Positions 26,657 to 38,509 of a stretch of DNA of 64,000 nt are shown here, in pieces (within the stretch, counting starts at the first letter, position 1; each line of letters starts with the position of its first letter). Under the pieces are notes generated by a model that saw nothing but the letters and a program-made list of their open reading frames with translations, did not search any database and was not told the origin of the DNA. The DNA comes from an uncultured SAR116 cluster alpha proteobacterium (lineage in GTDB: Bacteria > Pseudomonadota > Alphaproteobacteria > Puniceispirillales > Marisalimonadaceae). The stretch is taken from contig CACMNV010000002.1 of NCBI GenBank assembly GCA_902615025.1, positions 106,868 to 170,867 on the forward strand, written 5' to 3'. The position numbers were made by a program, and so were the translations under genes.

Positions 26657-28009
26657 ATGGACAATAAAAAAACATTAACTCTTGATAAAATTTTCCAGTG
26701 GTTCAAAAAAGGTGAAAAGAAAAGAGATGAGTGGCTTATTGGAACTGAACATGAAAAATTTTTATTTAAAAAAAATGACTTTAAAAGATTGGGTTATGAA
26801 GATTTAAATGGAATAAAAACTATTCTAAGCAAAATTGCAGAAGAAGAAGATTGGGAGAAAATTAATGAAGGTAACAATTTAATTGGATTGAAACATAAAT
26901 CAGGTTCTTCTATATCTCTTGAACCTGGAGGACAATTTGAATTATCTGGTGCACCTTTAAGAAACTTACACATGACATGTAATGAAGCGGGTTTGCATCT
27001 GAATTTGATGAGAAAAATTTCTAACGAGTTGGATTTTGTGATGCTTGGATTGGGATTTGATCCTATTTCGAAAAGAGATCAAATAAATTGGATGCCAAAA
27101 AACAGATATGAAATTATGAAAAATCATATGCCAAAAGTTGGAAACCTTGGAATAGACATGATGATAAGAACTTGTACCATACAGGTTAATTTAGATTATT
27201 CAGATGAAATGGATATGGTTAAAAAATTTAAAACTTCTTTGGCATTGCAACCTATTGCAACTGCTTTATTTTCAAATTCTCCATTTATTGAAGGTAAAAT
27301 CAGTAACTATTCATCTTTAAGGGCTTACACTTGGACAGATACAGATAGTAAAAGATCTGGTTTCCCTGATATTGTTTTTAGTAAAGATTTTGGATATGAA
27401 GCTTGGATAGAATATCTTTTATCTGTACCAATGTATTTTGTTTATGACAAAGGCACATATCATAATGTTGCTGGAAAATCATTTGCAAAATTTTTGAATG
27501 GAAAATTGGATGAGTTTGAAGGTAAATTTCCTACAATGTCAGATTGGGAAGATCATGTGACTGTTGCTTTCCCTGAGGTTAGATTAAAACAATACTTAGA
27601 GATGAGAGGTGCGGATGGAGGTCCATGGAATAGAATTTGTGCGTTACCTGCTTTTTGGGTAGGGCTTTTATATGATGAAAAAAGTTTAGATGAAGCGTTC
27701 CATGTTGCAAAAAAATTTATGAATGTCCCCTTGTTAGAAGAAAGTAGAATCTCTGCTGCTAAATTTGGATTAGATGGGATTATAGGTTCATCTAAAATAA
27801 TTAATGTAGCTAAAGATCTTTTGAATATCTCTTATGAAGGTCTTAAGAGAAGAAATTTTAAAGATAGAAATGGGGTGAGTGAAACACAATTTTTAGACCC
27901 ATTATTAAATATGTTAGAAAATCAAGAAACATCGGCCGATGAGTTGTTAAGAAAATTTAATGGTGTTTGGGAAAAAGATATTAGTAAAATTTTTACAATT
28001 AATAACTAA
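26657..28009 (+). CDS. gshA: Glutamate--cysteine ligase (plant/alphaproteobacterial type)
   Basis: First step of glutathione synthesis. The 450-residue protein has the GCS2-type N-terminus WLIGTEHEKFLFKK near residue 26, with the metal-binding glutamates. SLEPGGQFELSGAPL is near residue 90, and MIRTCTIQVNLDY near 170. This is the class shared by plants and alphaproteobacteria, not the enterobacterial one. gshB is not in the window. The 3' end overlaps convergent tldD by 4 bp. Confidence 0.94.
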   Translation: MDNKKTLTLDKIFQWFKKGEKKRDEWLIGTEHEKFLFKKNDFKRLGYEDLNGIKTILSKIAEEEDWEKINEGNNLIGLKHKSGSSISLEPGGQFELSGAPLRNLHMTCNEAGLHLNLMRKISNELDFVMLGLGFDPISKRDQINWMPKNRYEIMKNHMPKVGNLGIDMMIRTCTIQVNLDYSDEMDMVKKFKTSLALQPIATALFSNSPFIEGKISNYSSLRAYTWTDTDSKRSGFPDIVFSKDFGYEAWIEYLLSVPMYFVYDKGTYHNVAGKSFAKFLNGKLDEFEGKFPTMSDWEDHVTVAFPEVRLKQYLEMRGADGGPWNRICALPAFWVGLLYDEKSLDEAFHVAKKFMNVPLLEESRISAAKFGLDGIIGSSKIINVAKDLLNISYEGLKRRNFKDRNGVSETQFLDPLLNMLENQETSADELLRKFNGVWEKDISKIFTINN

Positions 28010-29451
28010 ATATTTGTTCCACCAATAGTAATGCCGTCCATCAATAATGTAGGTTGTCCAACACCCACAGGTACACCTTGACCATCTTTTCCACAAGTGC
28101 CAATACCTTCATCAAGTTTAAGATCGTTTCCGATCATTTTAATCTTGTGCATTGCATTTGCTCCATTACCAATCAAAGTAGCTCCTTTTATTGGAAACTT
28201 AATTTTACCATTTTCAATCATATAAGCTTCTGATGAAGAAAAAACAAAGTCACCGCTAGTAATGTCAACTTGACCTCCTCCAAAATTCACAGCATAGATA
28301 CCCTTATCTACACTTTCTATGATTTCTTTTGAAGAGAAAGAACCATTATCTAGGTAAGTATTTGTCATCCTTGGCATAGGGCAATGAGCAAAAGATTGTC
28401 TTCTTCCATTACCGGTGGGTTCAACATTCATTAAATAAGCGTTTTGAGTGTCTTGCATATATTTTACAAGTATTCCATCTTCAATTAGTAAGTTTTTTTG
28501 TGAAGGTACTCCTTCATCATCAATTGTTAATGAACCTCTTCTATTAATAATTGTTCCATCATCAAATACGTTTACACCTTTAGAGGCAACTCTCTCTCCA
28601 ATTTTATTTGAATACAGTGATGTACCTTTTCTATTGAAATCACCTTCTAATCCATGCCCAACTGCTTCATGTAACATAACTCCTGGCCAACCATGACCTA
28701 GAACAACAGGTAACTCGCCTGCTGGAGCAGGTTTGGCATCCAAATTTAAAACAGCTAACCTTAATGCCTCTTTAACTTTTCTTTTCCAGTTTTTTTCGTC
28801 AATCCATTCATCATATAAAGATCTCCCCCCGTAGCCAGAAGACCCAAAAGATTTTTTATCATTTGATTCAACAACTATTTGAACATTGAATCTTACTAAA
28901 GGTCTTAAATCAGCATGATTTTCATAATCTTTTTTTAATATTTGAATATGTGAATAACTTCCTGTTAGTGAGATTGACACTTGAACAACTCTATTATCTA
29001 ATTTTCTTGCAAAATTATTTATCTTTTCTAAAAGCATAATTTTTTTTGAAAATTCTAAGTTTGTCAGTGGATTTTTAGAAATATATAGTGGTTTAATGTT
29101 CTGATTTTTTTTATAAACTGTATCATCCTTATTTTTTGAGTTAATAATTGAATTAACTGTTTTTGAAGCATTAATTATATTTTCATAAGAAATATTATCT
29201 GAACTTGAGAAGGCTACGGTATCGTCTTTAATAGATCTAAAACCAAAACCTTGAGATGAACTTTGTGATATATTTTGTATTCTTGAATCTGTAAAATAAA
29301 GTGTTTCAAAATCTGTATTTTCAAAATAAAGTTCCCCACCATTACAATTATTTAATGTACTATTAACACAGTCGAACGTCTTATTTTTAGAGATGTCATT
29401 ATCTTCAAAAAATAATTTATCAGTTGATTTTATCGTATCTTGTTCAGACAT
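28006..29451 (-). CDS. tldD: TldD metalloprotease subunit
   Basis: Catalytic partner of TldE/PmbA. The 481-residue protein has the zinc motif HEAVGHGLEGDFNRKGTS near residue 262, with the HExxxH core. The C-terminus has GTCGKDGQGVPVGVGQPTLLMDG, characteristic of TldD. The partner pmbA lies about 10 kb away on the same strand, on the other side of the opsin cassette. It is divergent from coxB. Confidence 0.95.
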   Translation of the reverse strand: MSEQDTIKSTDKLFFEDNDISKNKTFDCVNSTLNNCNGGELYFENTDFETLYFTDSRIQNISQSSSQGFGFRSIKDDTVAFSSSDNISYENIINASKTVNSIINSKNKDDTVYKKNQNIKPLYISKNPLTNLEFSKKIMLLEKINNFARKLDNRVVQVSISLTGSYSHIQILKKDYENHADLRPLVRFNVQIVVESNDKKSFGSSGYGGRSLYDEWIDEKNWKRKVKEALRLAVLNLDAKPAPAGELPVVLGHGWPGVMLHEAVGHGLEGDFNRKGTSLYSNKIGERVASKGVNVFDDGTIINRRGSLTIDDEGVPSQKNLLIEDGILVKYMQDTQNAYLMNVEPTGNGRRQSFAHCPMPRMTNTYLDNGSFSSKEIIESVDKGIYAVNFGGGQVDITSGDFVFSSSEAYMIENGKIKFPIKGATLIGNGANAMHKIKMIGNDLKLDEGIGTCGKDGQGVPVGVGQPTLLMDGITIGGTNI

Positions 29452-29572
29452 AATTCCTAAATTCTTTCTATTTGTATTATATTTTAATCATTAATTAAAA
29501 AAAAAAAACATTTTTACTAGAAATTTTATTTAAAAAGTTTAAATAATTAGTATAAACATAAAGAATCCGAAT

Positions 29573-32013
<2,441 letters not shown>

Positions 32014-32033
32014 TTAAATTCAGCGGTATTCAA

Positions 32034-32954
32034 TTGACAACTATATTACAAAATGATGGAGAAATTTTAGATAATAACATTTCTTCAATAAGTGATTTCT
32101 TCCAATTGATGAAACCTAGAGTTATGTCTTTAGTAATTTTTACTGCATTAATAGGTTACTTCTGTGGAGTGTTTTCAACAGAAACTATCTTAAATCCTTA
32201 TTTATCTATGATAGGTATTTTAGCTATTGCTTTGGGTGCAGGTTCATCTGGAGTCCTTAATCAATGGTATGACAGGGACGTCGATTCAATGATGGAAAGA
32301 ACCAAAAATCGTCCTATTCCAAAAGGAAAAATTGAACCATCAGATGCGTTGGCATTTGGCTTGATTGGAAGTATTTTGTCAATTGTAATCTTAGGTCTAT
32401 GTATAAATTGGCTAGCTGGATTTTTACTTTTTTTTACAATAATTTTTTATGCGGTTTTTTACACTATATTTTTAAAAAGATATTCTTATCAAAATATTGT
32501 TATTGGTGGTGCTTCTGGTGCCTTTCCACCTGTAATTGGATATGTGTGTTCAACGGGTTCTTTTGGTATAGAGGCATTAATTTTATTTGGAATCATATTT
32601 TTATGGACACCACCACATTTTTGGGCATTAGCTCTAAAAACTAAGGTAGAATACAAATTAGTTAATATTCCAATGTTACCAAATATCAAAGGTGATAAAT
32701 CCACTAAGTGGCATATTTTTTTATATACTTTAATACTTGTTATATTTTCAACATTGCCTTATTTTTTTGATTTTAATTCAATTTTTTATCTTGCCTTTAG
32801 TTTATCTCTTGGGTTTAAATTTATATTTGAAGCATATAATTTATTGAGAATTAAAAATTATGATGAAAAAAAAGTTTTTAACTTTTCAATAATATACTTA
32901 TTTTTAATCTTTTCGTTAATACTTATAGATAAAATTCTTGTAAGGCTTATTTAA
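32034..32954 (+). CDS. ctaB: Protohaem IX farnesyltransferase (haem O synthase)
   Basis: UbiA-superfamily membrane enzyme that farnesylates haem b to haem o, the precursor of haem a. The 306 residues show LMKPRVMSLVIFTALIGYF near residue 25, the Asp motif NQWYDRDVDSMMERTKNRP near residue 75, and WTPPHFWALAL near 195. The predicted start is TTG. The next in-frame ATG (residue 26) would remove the conserved helix start, so TTG is preferred. Its stop TAA overlaps the ATG of the next small gene. Confidence 0.95.
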   Translation: MTTILQNDGEILDNNISSISDFFQLMKPRVMSLVIFTALIGYFCGVFSTETILNPYLSMIGILAIALGAGSSGVLNQWYDRDVDSMMERTKNRPIPKGKIEPSDALAFGLIGSILSIVILGLCINWLAGFLLFFTIIFYAVFYTIFLKRYSYQNIVIGGASGAFPPVIGYVCSTGSFGIEALILFGIIFLWTPPHFWALALKTKVEYKLVNIPMLPNIKGDKSTKWHIFLYTLILVIFSTLPYFFDFNSIFYLAFSLSLGFKFIFEAYNLLRIKNYDEKKVFNFSIIYLFLIFSLILIDKILVRLI

Positions 32955-33094
32955 TGAACGATTTTAAAACACCTAATTTCATTGAAAAATTTTATAAAGA
33001 CAGAAAATCAAAAAACAACGCTATTTTACTTTTAATTATTTTTTTTGTCATTCTGTTTTTTTTTATAACAATACTTAGAATGAATATTACCTAA
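32954..33094 (+). CDS. Small single-pass membrane protein in the oxidase operon
   Basis: A 46-residue ORF absent from the ORF track. It runs from an ATG that overlaps the ctaB stop (TAATG) to a TAA directly abutting the ctaG ATG. It has a charged N-terminus (FIEKFYKDRKSKNN) and one hydrophobic helix (AILLLIIFFVILFFFITIL). Alphaproteobacterial cox operons often hold a tiny gene at this spot, sometimes called coxF. The exact fit between both neighbours makes it very likely real. Function, perhaps oxidase assembly, is inferred. Confidence 0.75.
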   Translation: MNDFKTPNFIEKFYKDRKSKNNAILLLIIFFVILFFFITILRMNIT

Positions 33095-33631
33095 ATGGAA
33101 AAAACAACCAAGTTTAAAAATATTTATTTTGTGTTCTACGTTTTCCTTTTTGCTTTTGGAATGCTAGGTCTATCGTTTGCATCTGTTCCTTTATATGATT
33201 TATTTTGCAGAGTTACTGGGTATGCGGGTACAACACAAAAAGCTTCTTTAGCGCCAGGTCCAAAAGTTGATGCTAGTTTGTATAAAGTAAGATTTGATGC
33301 AAATATTTCTCCAGACCTTAATTGGGCATTTGTCGCACCTAGTGATGAAATTCAATTAAAACCTGGTGTTGAAAAAATAATTTACTATACCGCTAAAAAC
33401 TTATCAAATGAACCATCTACAGGAACAGCGTCATTTAATGTTTCACCTCCAAAAGCTGGTTCAGTTTTTATGAAAATTGAATGTTTTTGCTTTATAAATC
33501 AGAAATTGATGCCAAATGAAGAAATTAAAATGCCTGTAAGTTTTTATATTGATCCTGAAATTGACAATGATGATAATCTTAAATCTTTAAATGAAATAAC
33601 TTTATCATACACTTTTTTTAAGGTTGAATAA
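33095..33631 (+). CDS. ctaG: Cytochrome c oxidase assembly protein CtaG/Cox11
   Basis: Copper chaperone that delivers CuB to subunit I. The 178-residue protein has one N-terminal membrane helix (about residues 10-30) and a periplasmic domain. SVPLYDLFCRVTGYAGTTQ is near residue 30, and the copper-binding cysteines are in KIECFCFINQKLMPNE near residue 130. The ATG directly follows the stop of the small membrane protein. A 70-bp gap then precedes coxC. Confidence 0.95.
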   Translation: MEKTTKFKNIYFVFYVFLFAFGMLGLSFASVPLYDLFCRVTGYAGTTQKASLAPGPKVDASLYKVRFDANISPDLNWAFVAPSDEIQLKPGVEKIIYYTAKNLSNEPSTGTASFNVSPPKAGSVFMKIECFCFINQKLMPNEEIKMPVSFYIDPEIDNDDNLKSLNEITLSYTFFKVE

Positions 33632-33701
33632 TTAAGATTTTCAAACCAAATTACTTTGATTTATATGTAATTTTAATTTATAAATATTCTAAGGAGTATT
33701 T

Positions 33702-34487
33702 ATGAGCGGAGACCAAAAACATCAATATCATTTAGTTGAACCAAGTCCTTGGCCTGCAGTTGGCTCTGCAGCTGGATTTACTCTAGTATTAGGGTTAACA
33801 ATGTTTATGCATGAATATGCTTATTCCGTTTACATTTTAGGGGCTGGTGTTTTAATGGTCTTAGCTACAATGTTTTTCTGGTGGAGAGATGTTGTTAGAG
33901 AAGCTGAATTCCAAGGTCATCATACCCCTATAGTTCAAATAGGCATGCGTTATGGGATGATGTTATTTATATCATCAGAGGTGATGTTTTTTGTGGCTTT
34001 TTTCTGGGCTTTCTTTGATGCAAGTCTTTATCCTGATACAGGTGTTTGGCCACCCGCAGATATCACAACTTTTGATCCTTTTGATCTTCCACTAATAAAC
34101 ACAATGATACTTCTTCTATCTGGATGTACAGTAACTTGGTCTCACCATGCTTTACAACATGGCAATAGAAAAGATTTTATAACAGGTCTAGTTCTTACAG
34201 TTTTATTAGGTGCAGCTTTTACTGCATTGCAAGCATATGAGTATACTCATGCAGCTTTTGGCTTCACAGACGGTATATATGCATCAACTTTTTACATGGC
34301 TACGGGTTTTCATGGGTTTCATGTTCTTGTTGGAACAATTTTTTTAGCTGTGTGTTTATTTAGAGGAATTAAAGGTCATTTCACACCCGAACATCATTTT
34401 GGTTTTGAAGCAGCAGCTTGGTATTGGCATTTTGTAGATGTTGTCTGGTTATTTCTATTTGTATGTGTTTATTGGTGGGGTGGCTAA
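33702..34487 (+). CDS. coxC: Cytochrome c oxidase subunit III
   Basis: Core membrane subunit without redox cofactors that stabilises proton uptake. The 261 residues form seven hydrophobic helices. Family motifs include HHTPIVQIGMRYGMMLFISSEVMFF near residue 75, FWAFFDASLYP and, at the C-terminus, AAAWYWHFVDVVWLFLFVCVYWWGG. A clear AAGGAG lies upstream of the ATG. The preceding 70-bp gap, the largest in this cluster, may hold a separate promoter, but I see no convincing boxes. Confidence 0.97.
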   Translation: MSGDQKHQYHLVEPSPWPAVGSAAGFTLVLGLTMFMHEYAYSVYILGAGVLMVLATMFFWWRDVVREAEFQGHHTPIVQIGMRYGMMLFISSEVMFFVAFFWAFFDASLYPDTGVWPPADITTFDPFDLPLINTMILLLSGCTVTWSHHALQHGNRKDFITGLVLTVLLGAAFTALQAYEYTHAAFGFTDGIYASTFYMATGFHGFHVLVGTIFLAVCLFRGIKGHFTPEHHFGFEAAAWYWHFVDVVWLFLFVCVYWWGG

Positions 34488-34501
34488 AGTCTTTTAGTCT
34501 A

Positions 34502-35239
34502 ATGAAATCAATTCAATTTCGTCCATTATTATGGCCAACACTATTTAGCATAGTTTCTTTTTTAGTTTTAATTTCACTTGGTACTTGGCAAGTTAAAAGA
34601 CTATTTTGGAAAAATAATATAATTTCAAATTATACAGAAAAATTTGAAAAGAATAAGATTTTATATGAAAAATCATTTAAATATGATAGCACACAGGAAT
34701 TTAGAAGAGTCTTAATTAAAGGAAAGTTTCTAAACAATAAAGAAACTTTAATTATAGGAAAAACATATGAAGGAAATGCCGGATTTCATATAGTTACACC
34801 AATTCTAACAAATGAAAATAAGGTTGTACTAATAAATCGTGGTTGGATTAGTCAAAAACTTAAACTACAAAAATCAAGATCATTTACTATCATTGAAGAA
34901 GAAGTTACTGTTGATGGAATAATTAGAAAGCCACAATTAAAAGGATATTTTGTTCCTAAAAATGATAAGGAAGGCGATTTTTGGTTTACAATAAAACCAA
35001 ATGAAATAAAAAAAGCTCGTGAATTAGAGAAATATAGTTTTGAAGAAGACTTTTTCATAGATGCAATTAGAAATAAAAACAATCGAAAATTACCTATTGC
35101 TGCCCTTGGAAATCCAAATTTTAGGAATCAACATTTGTCTTATGCAATTACTTGGTATAGTTTAGCTTTAACTCTAGTTATAATTTATTTTATATTTCAT
35201 ATTAAAGAGAAAAGATTAACATTTAAGAAAAGAAGATGA
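34502..35239 (+). CDS. SURF1-family oxidase assembly protein
   Basis: Assembly factor involved in haem a insertion into cytochrome oxidase. The protein has N- and C-terminal membrane helices. Family motifs are LGTWQVKRLFWKN near residue 25, VVLINRGWI near residue 110 and NQHLSYAITWYSLALTLVI at the end. The track starts at 34418 within coxC; I choose the ATG at 34502 (MKSIQFRPLLWP, 245 residues), which matches the family and avoids a 70-bp overlap. The stop overlaps the thrC start. Confidence 0.9.
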   Translation: MKSIQFRPLLWPTLFSIVSFLVLISLGTWQVKRLFWKNNIISNYTEKFEKNKILYEKSFKYDSTQEFRRVLIKGKFLNNKETLIIGKTYEGNAGFHIVTPILTNENKVVLINRGWISQKLKLQKSRSFTIIEEEVTVDGIIRKPQLKGYFVPKNDKEGDFWFTIKPNEIKKARELEKYSFEEDFFIDAIRNKNNRKLPIAALGNPNFRNQHLSYAITWYSLALTLVIIYFIFHIKEKRLTFKKRR

Positions 35240-36648
35240 TGACCGAAATTAAATATTTAAGCACAAGAGGTCAAGAATCTAATTTGAATTTTGAAGATGT
35301 TCTTTTGTCCGGATTGGCAAGAGATGGCGGGTTGTATTTACCAAATAGTTGGCCAAGATTTTCTAATTTAGAATTAAATGAGATGAAAAATTTAGATTAT
35401 ATTTCTCTTGCCGAGAAAATAATTTCGCCTTTTGTTAGTAAAGAAATTAGATTTAAATTGTATGAAATGTGTAGACAAGTGTATAGTAATTTTAATCATG
35501 AAGAGGTTGTACCAATTAAAAAGTTAGATACTAATTTATATATCATGGAACTTTTTTACGGACCCACTTTTGCATTTAAAGATTATGCAATGCAATTTTT
35601 AGCTCATGTATTTGATTATGTTCTGAAAGAGAAGAAAAAAAAGATTTTAATTGTAGGTGCAACTAGTGGTGATACAGGATCTGCCGCACTAGAAGCTTTT
35701 AAAAATAATACAAATGTTGATTTATTTATTTTATTTCCAAATAACAAAATTTCCTTAATTCAACAAAAACAAATGACAACAATTTTTAAAAAAGGTTGTC
35801 AATCTGTAGCTATTGAAACTGACTTTGATGGTTGTCAATCAATTGTAAAAAGTTTATTCAGCGATTTGAATTTTAAAGATGAAGTAAAGTTGTCAGCGAT
35901 TAATTCTATTAATTGGGTACGATTAATACCTCAAGTTGTGTATTATTTTTATGGAGCATTTAAGTTAGGCGCACCAAATAAAAAAGTTAATTTTTCAGTT
36001 CCAACTGGGAATTTTGGAAATATCTTTGCTGGCTGGGTTGCTAAAAAAATGGGATTACCAATTAATACTCTTATTTGCGCTTCTAACCAAAATGACATTT
36101 TAACAAGATTTTTTGATTCAGGAACTATGGAAAGAAAGTGTGTAGAAGAGTCTTATAGCCCTAGTATGGATATTCAGGTTTCAAGTAATTTTGAAAGACT
36201 TTTATTTGAAATACTGGGAAGAGATAGCGATGCTCTTAATTTTTATATGGAACAATTTGAAAAAAATAAAAAATTTAATATTGATAAACCAATGTTGGAA
36301 AGATTTAATGATGATTTTGCAAGTTTTAGGGTTTCTGATGATGGAATCATAGATGAAATTAAAAATACTTATAACAAATCTCAATACTTGTTAGATCCTC
36401 ACTCAGCTGTAGGTCTAAGAGCTGCGAAAACTGCAATTTCTGAAGGAAGAGTAGATGATAAAATTCCACTAATTTCTCTAGCTTGTGCACATCCAGCAAA
36501 ATTTCCAAAAGTGATAGAAAAAAGTTTAAATTTTTCTCCAGAAAATCCTCATTCTTTAGAACTAATTTTAGAAAAAGAAGAAAATTTTAAAATTTTAAAT
36601 AATCAGATCCATGAAATTAAATCTTACATCAAGAACAATATGAGATAA
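35236..36648 (+). CDS. thrC: Threonine synthase
   Basis: PLP enzyme converting O-phosphohomoserine to threonine. The 470 residues start with the family pattern YLSTRGQESNLNFEDVLLSGLARDGGLYLP. The PLP lysine is in YGPTFAFKDYAMQFLAHV near residue 113, and GATSGDTGSAALEAF is near 143. Two adjacent ATGs (35236, 35239) are possible starts. It is located in the SURF1-thrC-M16 order typical of alphaproteobacteria. The matching homoserine kinase is 5 kb away. Confidence 0.96.
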   Translation: MMTEIKYLSTRGQESNLNFEDVLLSGLARDGGLYLPNSWPRFSNLELNEMKNLDYISLAEKIISPFVSKEIRFKLYEMCRQVYSNFNHEEVVPIKKLDTNLYIMELFYGPTFAFKDYAMQFLAHVFDYVLKEKKKKILIVGATSGDTGSAALEAFKNNTNVDLFILFPNNKISLIQQKQMTTIFKKGCQSVAIETDFDGCQSIVKSLFSDLNFKDEVKLSAINSINWVRLIPQVVYYFYGAFKLGAPNKKVNFSVPTGNFGNIFAGWVAKKMGLPINTLICASNQNDILTRFFDSGTMERKCVEESYSPSMDIQVSSNFERLLFEILGRDSDALNFYMEQFEKNKKFNIDKPMLERFNDDFASFRVSDDGIIDEIKNTYNKSQYLLDPHSAVGLRAAKTAISEGRVDDKIPLISLACAHPAKFPKVIEKSLNFSPENPHSLELILEKEENFKILNNQIHEIKSYIKNNMR

Positions 36649-36650
36649 AT

Positions 36651-37892
36651 ATGACAGCAAAAACAATTACCTTAAGTAATGGACTTACCATCCTTTTAGA
36701 TCATTTTAATTCTAATACATTATCTATTGGTTTGTGGTTGAATGTTGGAAGTGTAAATGAAAATAATAAACAATTAGGGATTGCACATATGCTTGAACAT
36801 ATGGCATTTAAGGGAACTAAAAATAGAAACGCTTTTGATATTTCTAAGGAAATAGAAGATGTGGGTGGAGACATTAATGCATACACAAGTAAAGAGAATA
36901 CGGCTTATTATGTAAAGTTACTTCCTAGTAATTATGAATTAGGCATTGAAATTTTATCTGATATTTTCTTAAACTCTACTTTCCCCAAAGAAGAAATTGA
37001 GAGAGAAAGAGGAGTTATAATTTCAGAAATCGGTCAGTCTAATGATATGCCGGATGACAAGGTATTTGATAAGTTTTACTCTTTAGCTTATAAAAATCAA
37101 TCAATTGGAAAACCAATATTAGGAACAAAAGTTTCAGTTGGTGGGTTTAATAAAGATGATTTAAAAGAATTTTGTAATCAAAATTATAATCCGTCGAATT
37201 TGATAATTGGTATTAGTGGTAAATTTGATGAAAGGAAAATTATTAATCAAATTACAAAGAACTTTGAATTTTTAAAATCTGGTAATAAAAGTACAAAACC
37301 CAAATATAAATGGAATTCAGGATTTCATTCTGAAAAAAAAGATTTACAGCAAGCACATATAGTTTTTGGAGTGGAAGGATTGAGTAATGTAGATAAACAA
37401 AGATTAGACCTTTCTGCATTATCTATAATTTTAGGTGGTGGGATGTCTTCAAAATTATTTCAAGAAATCAGAGAAAAAAAAGGTTTATGTTACAGTATTT
37501 TTGCCTTTCAAAGTCAATTTTTATCTTCTGGTATTTTTGGTTTTTATTCTGCATGTAATGCAAATGATCTTGAAAATTTATTAGATACTTCTTTAAATGA
37601 AATTAAAAATTTGAGTAAAAACATTACTAATAATGATTTAAATAGAGCAAAAGCTCAATTAAGCTCAGGCTTTATAAGAGCACAAGATTTTACATTTAGT
37701 CGTTTAGAAAGAAATGTTAAAAGTCTTTTTACTCACTCTAAAATGTTTTCAGAAGATTATATTCTAAAAAAAATTAGCGAGCTGAAAATTTCAAATCTTT
37801 TAGATTTATATGATAGATTATTTTATGAACCTAAAGCTGTGTTATCTATAATTGGACCAGATCAAAAAGATTTTTCAAACTTAAATTTATAA
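36651..37892 (+). CDS. M16-family zinc peptidase (mitochondrial processing peptidase-like)
   Basis: Pitrilysin-family metallopeptidase of 413 residues. The inverted zinc motif HxxEH is in AHMLEHMAFKGT near residue 45, and the downstream glutamate lies about 75 residues later in ERERGVIISEIGQSND. The C-terminal lobe has the conserved GGGMSSKLFQEIREKKGLCYSI. It is the bacterial relative of the mitochondrial processing peptidase beta subunit. The substrate is unknown. It starts 2 bp after thrC. Confidence 0.93.
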   Translation: MTAKTITLSNGLTILLDHFNSNTLSIGLWLNVGSVNENNKQLGIAHMLEHMAFKGTKNRNAFDISKEIEDVGGDINAYTSKENTAYYVKLLPSNYELGIEILSDIFLNSTFPKEEIERERGVIISEIGQSNDMPDDKVFDKFYSLAYKNQSIGKPILGTKVSVGGFNKDDLKEFCNQNYNPSNLIIGISGKFDERKIINQITKNFEFLKSGNKSTKPKYKWNSGFHSEKKDLQQAHIVFGVEGLSNVDKQRLDLSALSIILGGGMSSKLFQEIREKKGLCYSIFAFQSQFLSSGIFGFYSACNANDLENLLDTSLNEIKNLSKNITNNDLNRAKAQLSSGFIRAQDFTFSRLERNVKSLFTHSKMFSEDYILKKISELKISNLLDLYDRLFYEPKAVLSIIGPDQKDFSNLNL

Positions 37893-37899
37893 TTTTAAA

Positions 37900-38460
37900 T
37901 TAAGCATTCCCATGATATGGGTTTAACTTTTCTTTGACGATACCTGATTTTTCTACACAAGTTTCCCATATTTGGTTGGTATCATTATTTTGAAAAATAA
38001 TTTTATTTGAAGTATCCATCAAATGCCATGAATTTTCTAACATCTCATTGTTAAATTGATTATATCCCCAAACTGAACATCCAAGAAAAACTTTATAAAA
38101 TTTAGGAGGTTTATTTTTTGATATATCTTCTAAAATTTTTAAAGAGGTTGTTAATCTTAGGTTTTTATTTATTGTTTCACTACCTTCATATTTGCATTCA
38201 CTGGAATGTAATATAAATCCTTGACCGGTATGAACAGGCCCACCTATAAACACATCTTGATTAACTAATTTATCATTTACATCAAGCTTTATATTTTTTA
38301 AAATATTACTAACTTTAATGTTTTTCACTGGCTTGTTAATTATAAGCCCCATGATAGCTTTTTCTGAAAACTCACAAATTAAGATTACTGTTTTTTGAAA
38401 AAATGGGTCAATTAAATTAGGCATAGAGATTAAAAGTTGACCAAAATAAGTATCATTCAT
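37900..38460 (-). CDS. YqgE/AlgH family protein
   Basis: A 186-residue protein of the UPF0301 family. It shows GQLLISMPNLIDPFFQKTVILICE at the N-terminus, GLIINKP near residue 37 and FIGGPVHTGQGFILHS near residue 72. FLGCSVWGYNQFNNEM is near residue 123. The family's molecular role is not established; AlgH has been linked to alginate regulation in Pseudomonas. It is convergent with the M16 gene, 7 bp apart, and divergent from the DsbD-like gene. Confidence 0.9.
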   Translation of the reverse strand: MNDTYFGQLLISMPNLIDPFFQKTVILICEFSEKAIMGLIINKPVKNIKVSNILKNIKLDVNDKLVNQDVFIGGPVHTGQGFILHSSECKYEGSETINKNLRLTTSLKILEDISKNKPPKFYKVFLGCSVWGYNQFNNEMLENSWHLMDTSNKIIFQNNDTNQIWETCVEKSGIVKEKLNPYHGNA

Positions 38461-38509
38461 ATATATATTCTACACATAACATGAAATGAAAAAATAAAAA
38501 TATATAAAT

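Noticed and set aside
29452-29572. Possible coxB promoter with TATAAA near the gene
   Set aside because: No acceptable -35 lies at 16-19 bp, and the background AT content makes a lone -10 box uninformative.
34418-34501. Upstream extension of the SURF1 ORF into coxC
   Set aside because: It is an out-of-frame shadow of the coxC end; the ATG at 34502 fits the family N-terminus.
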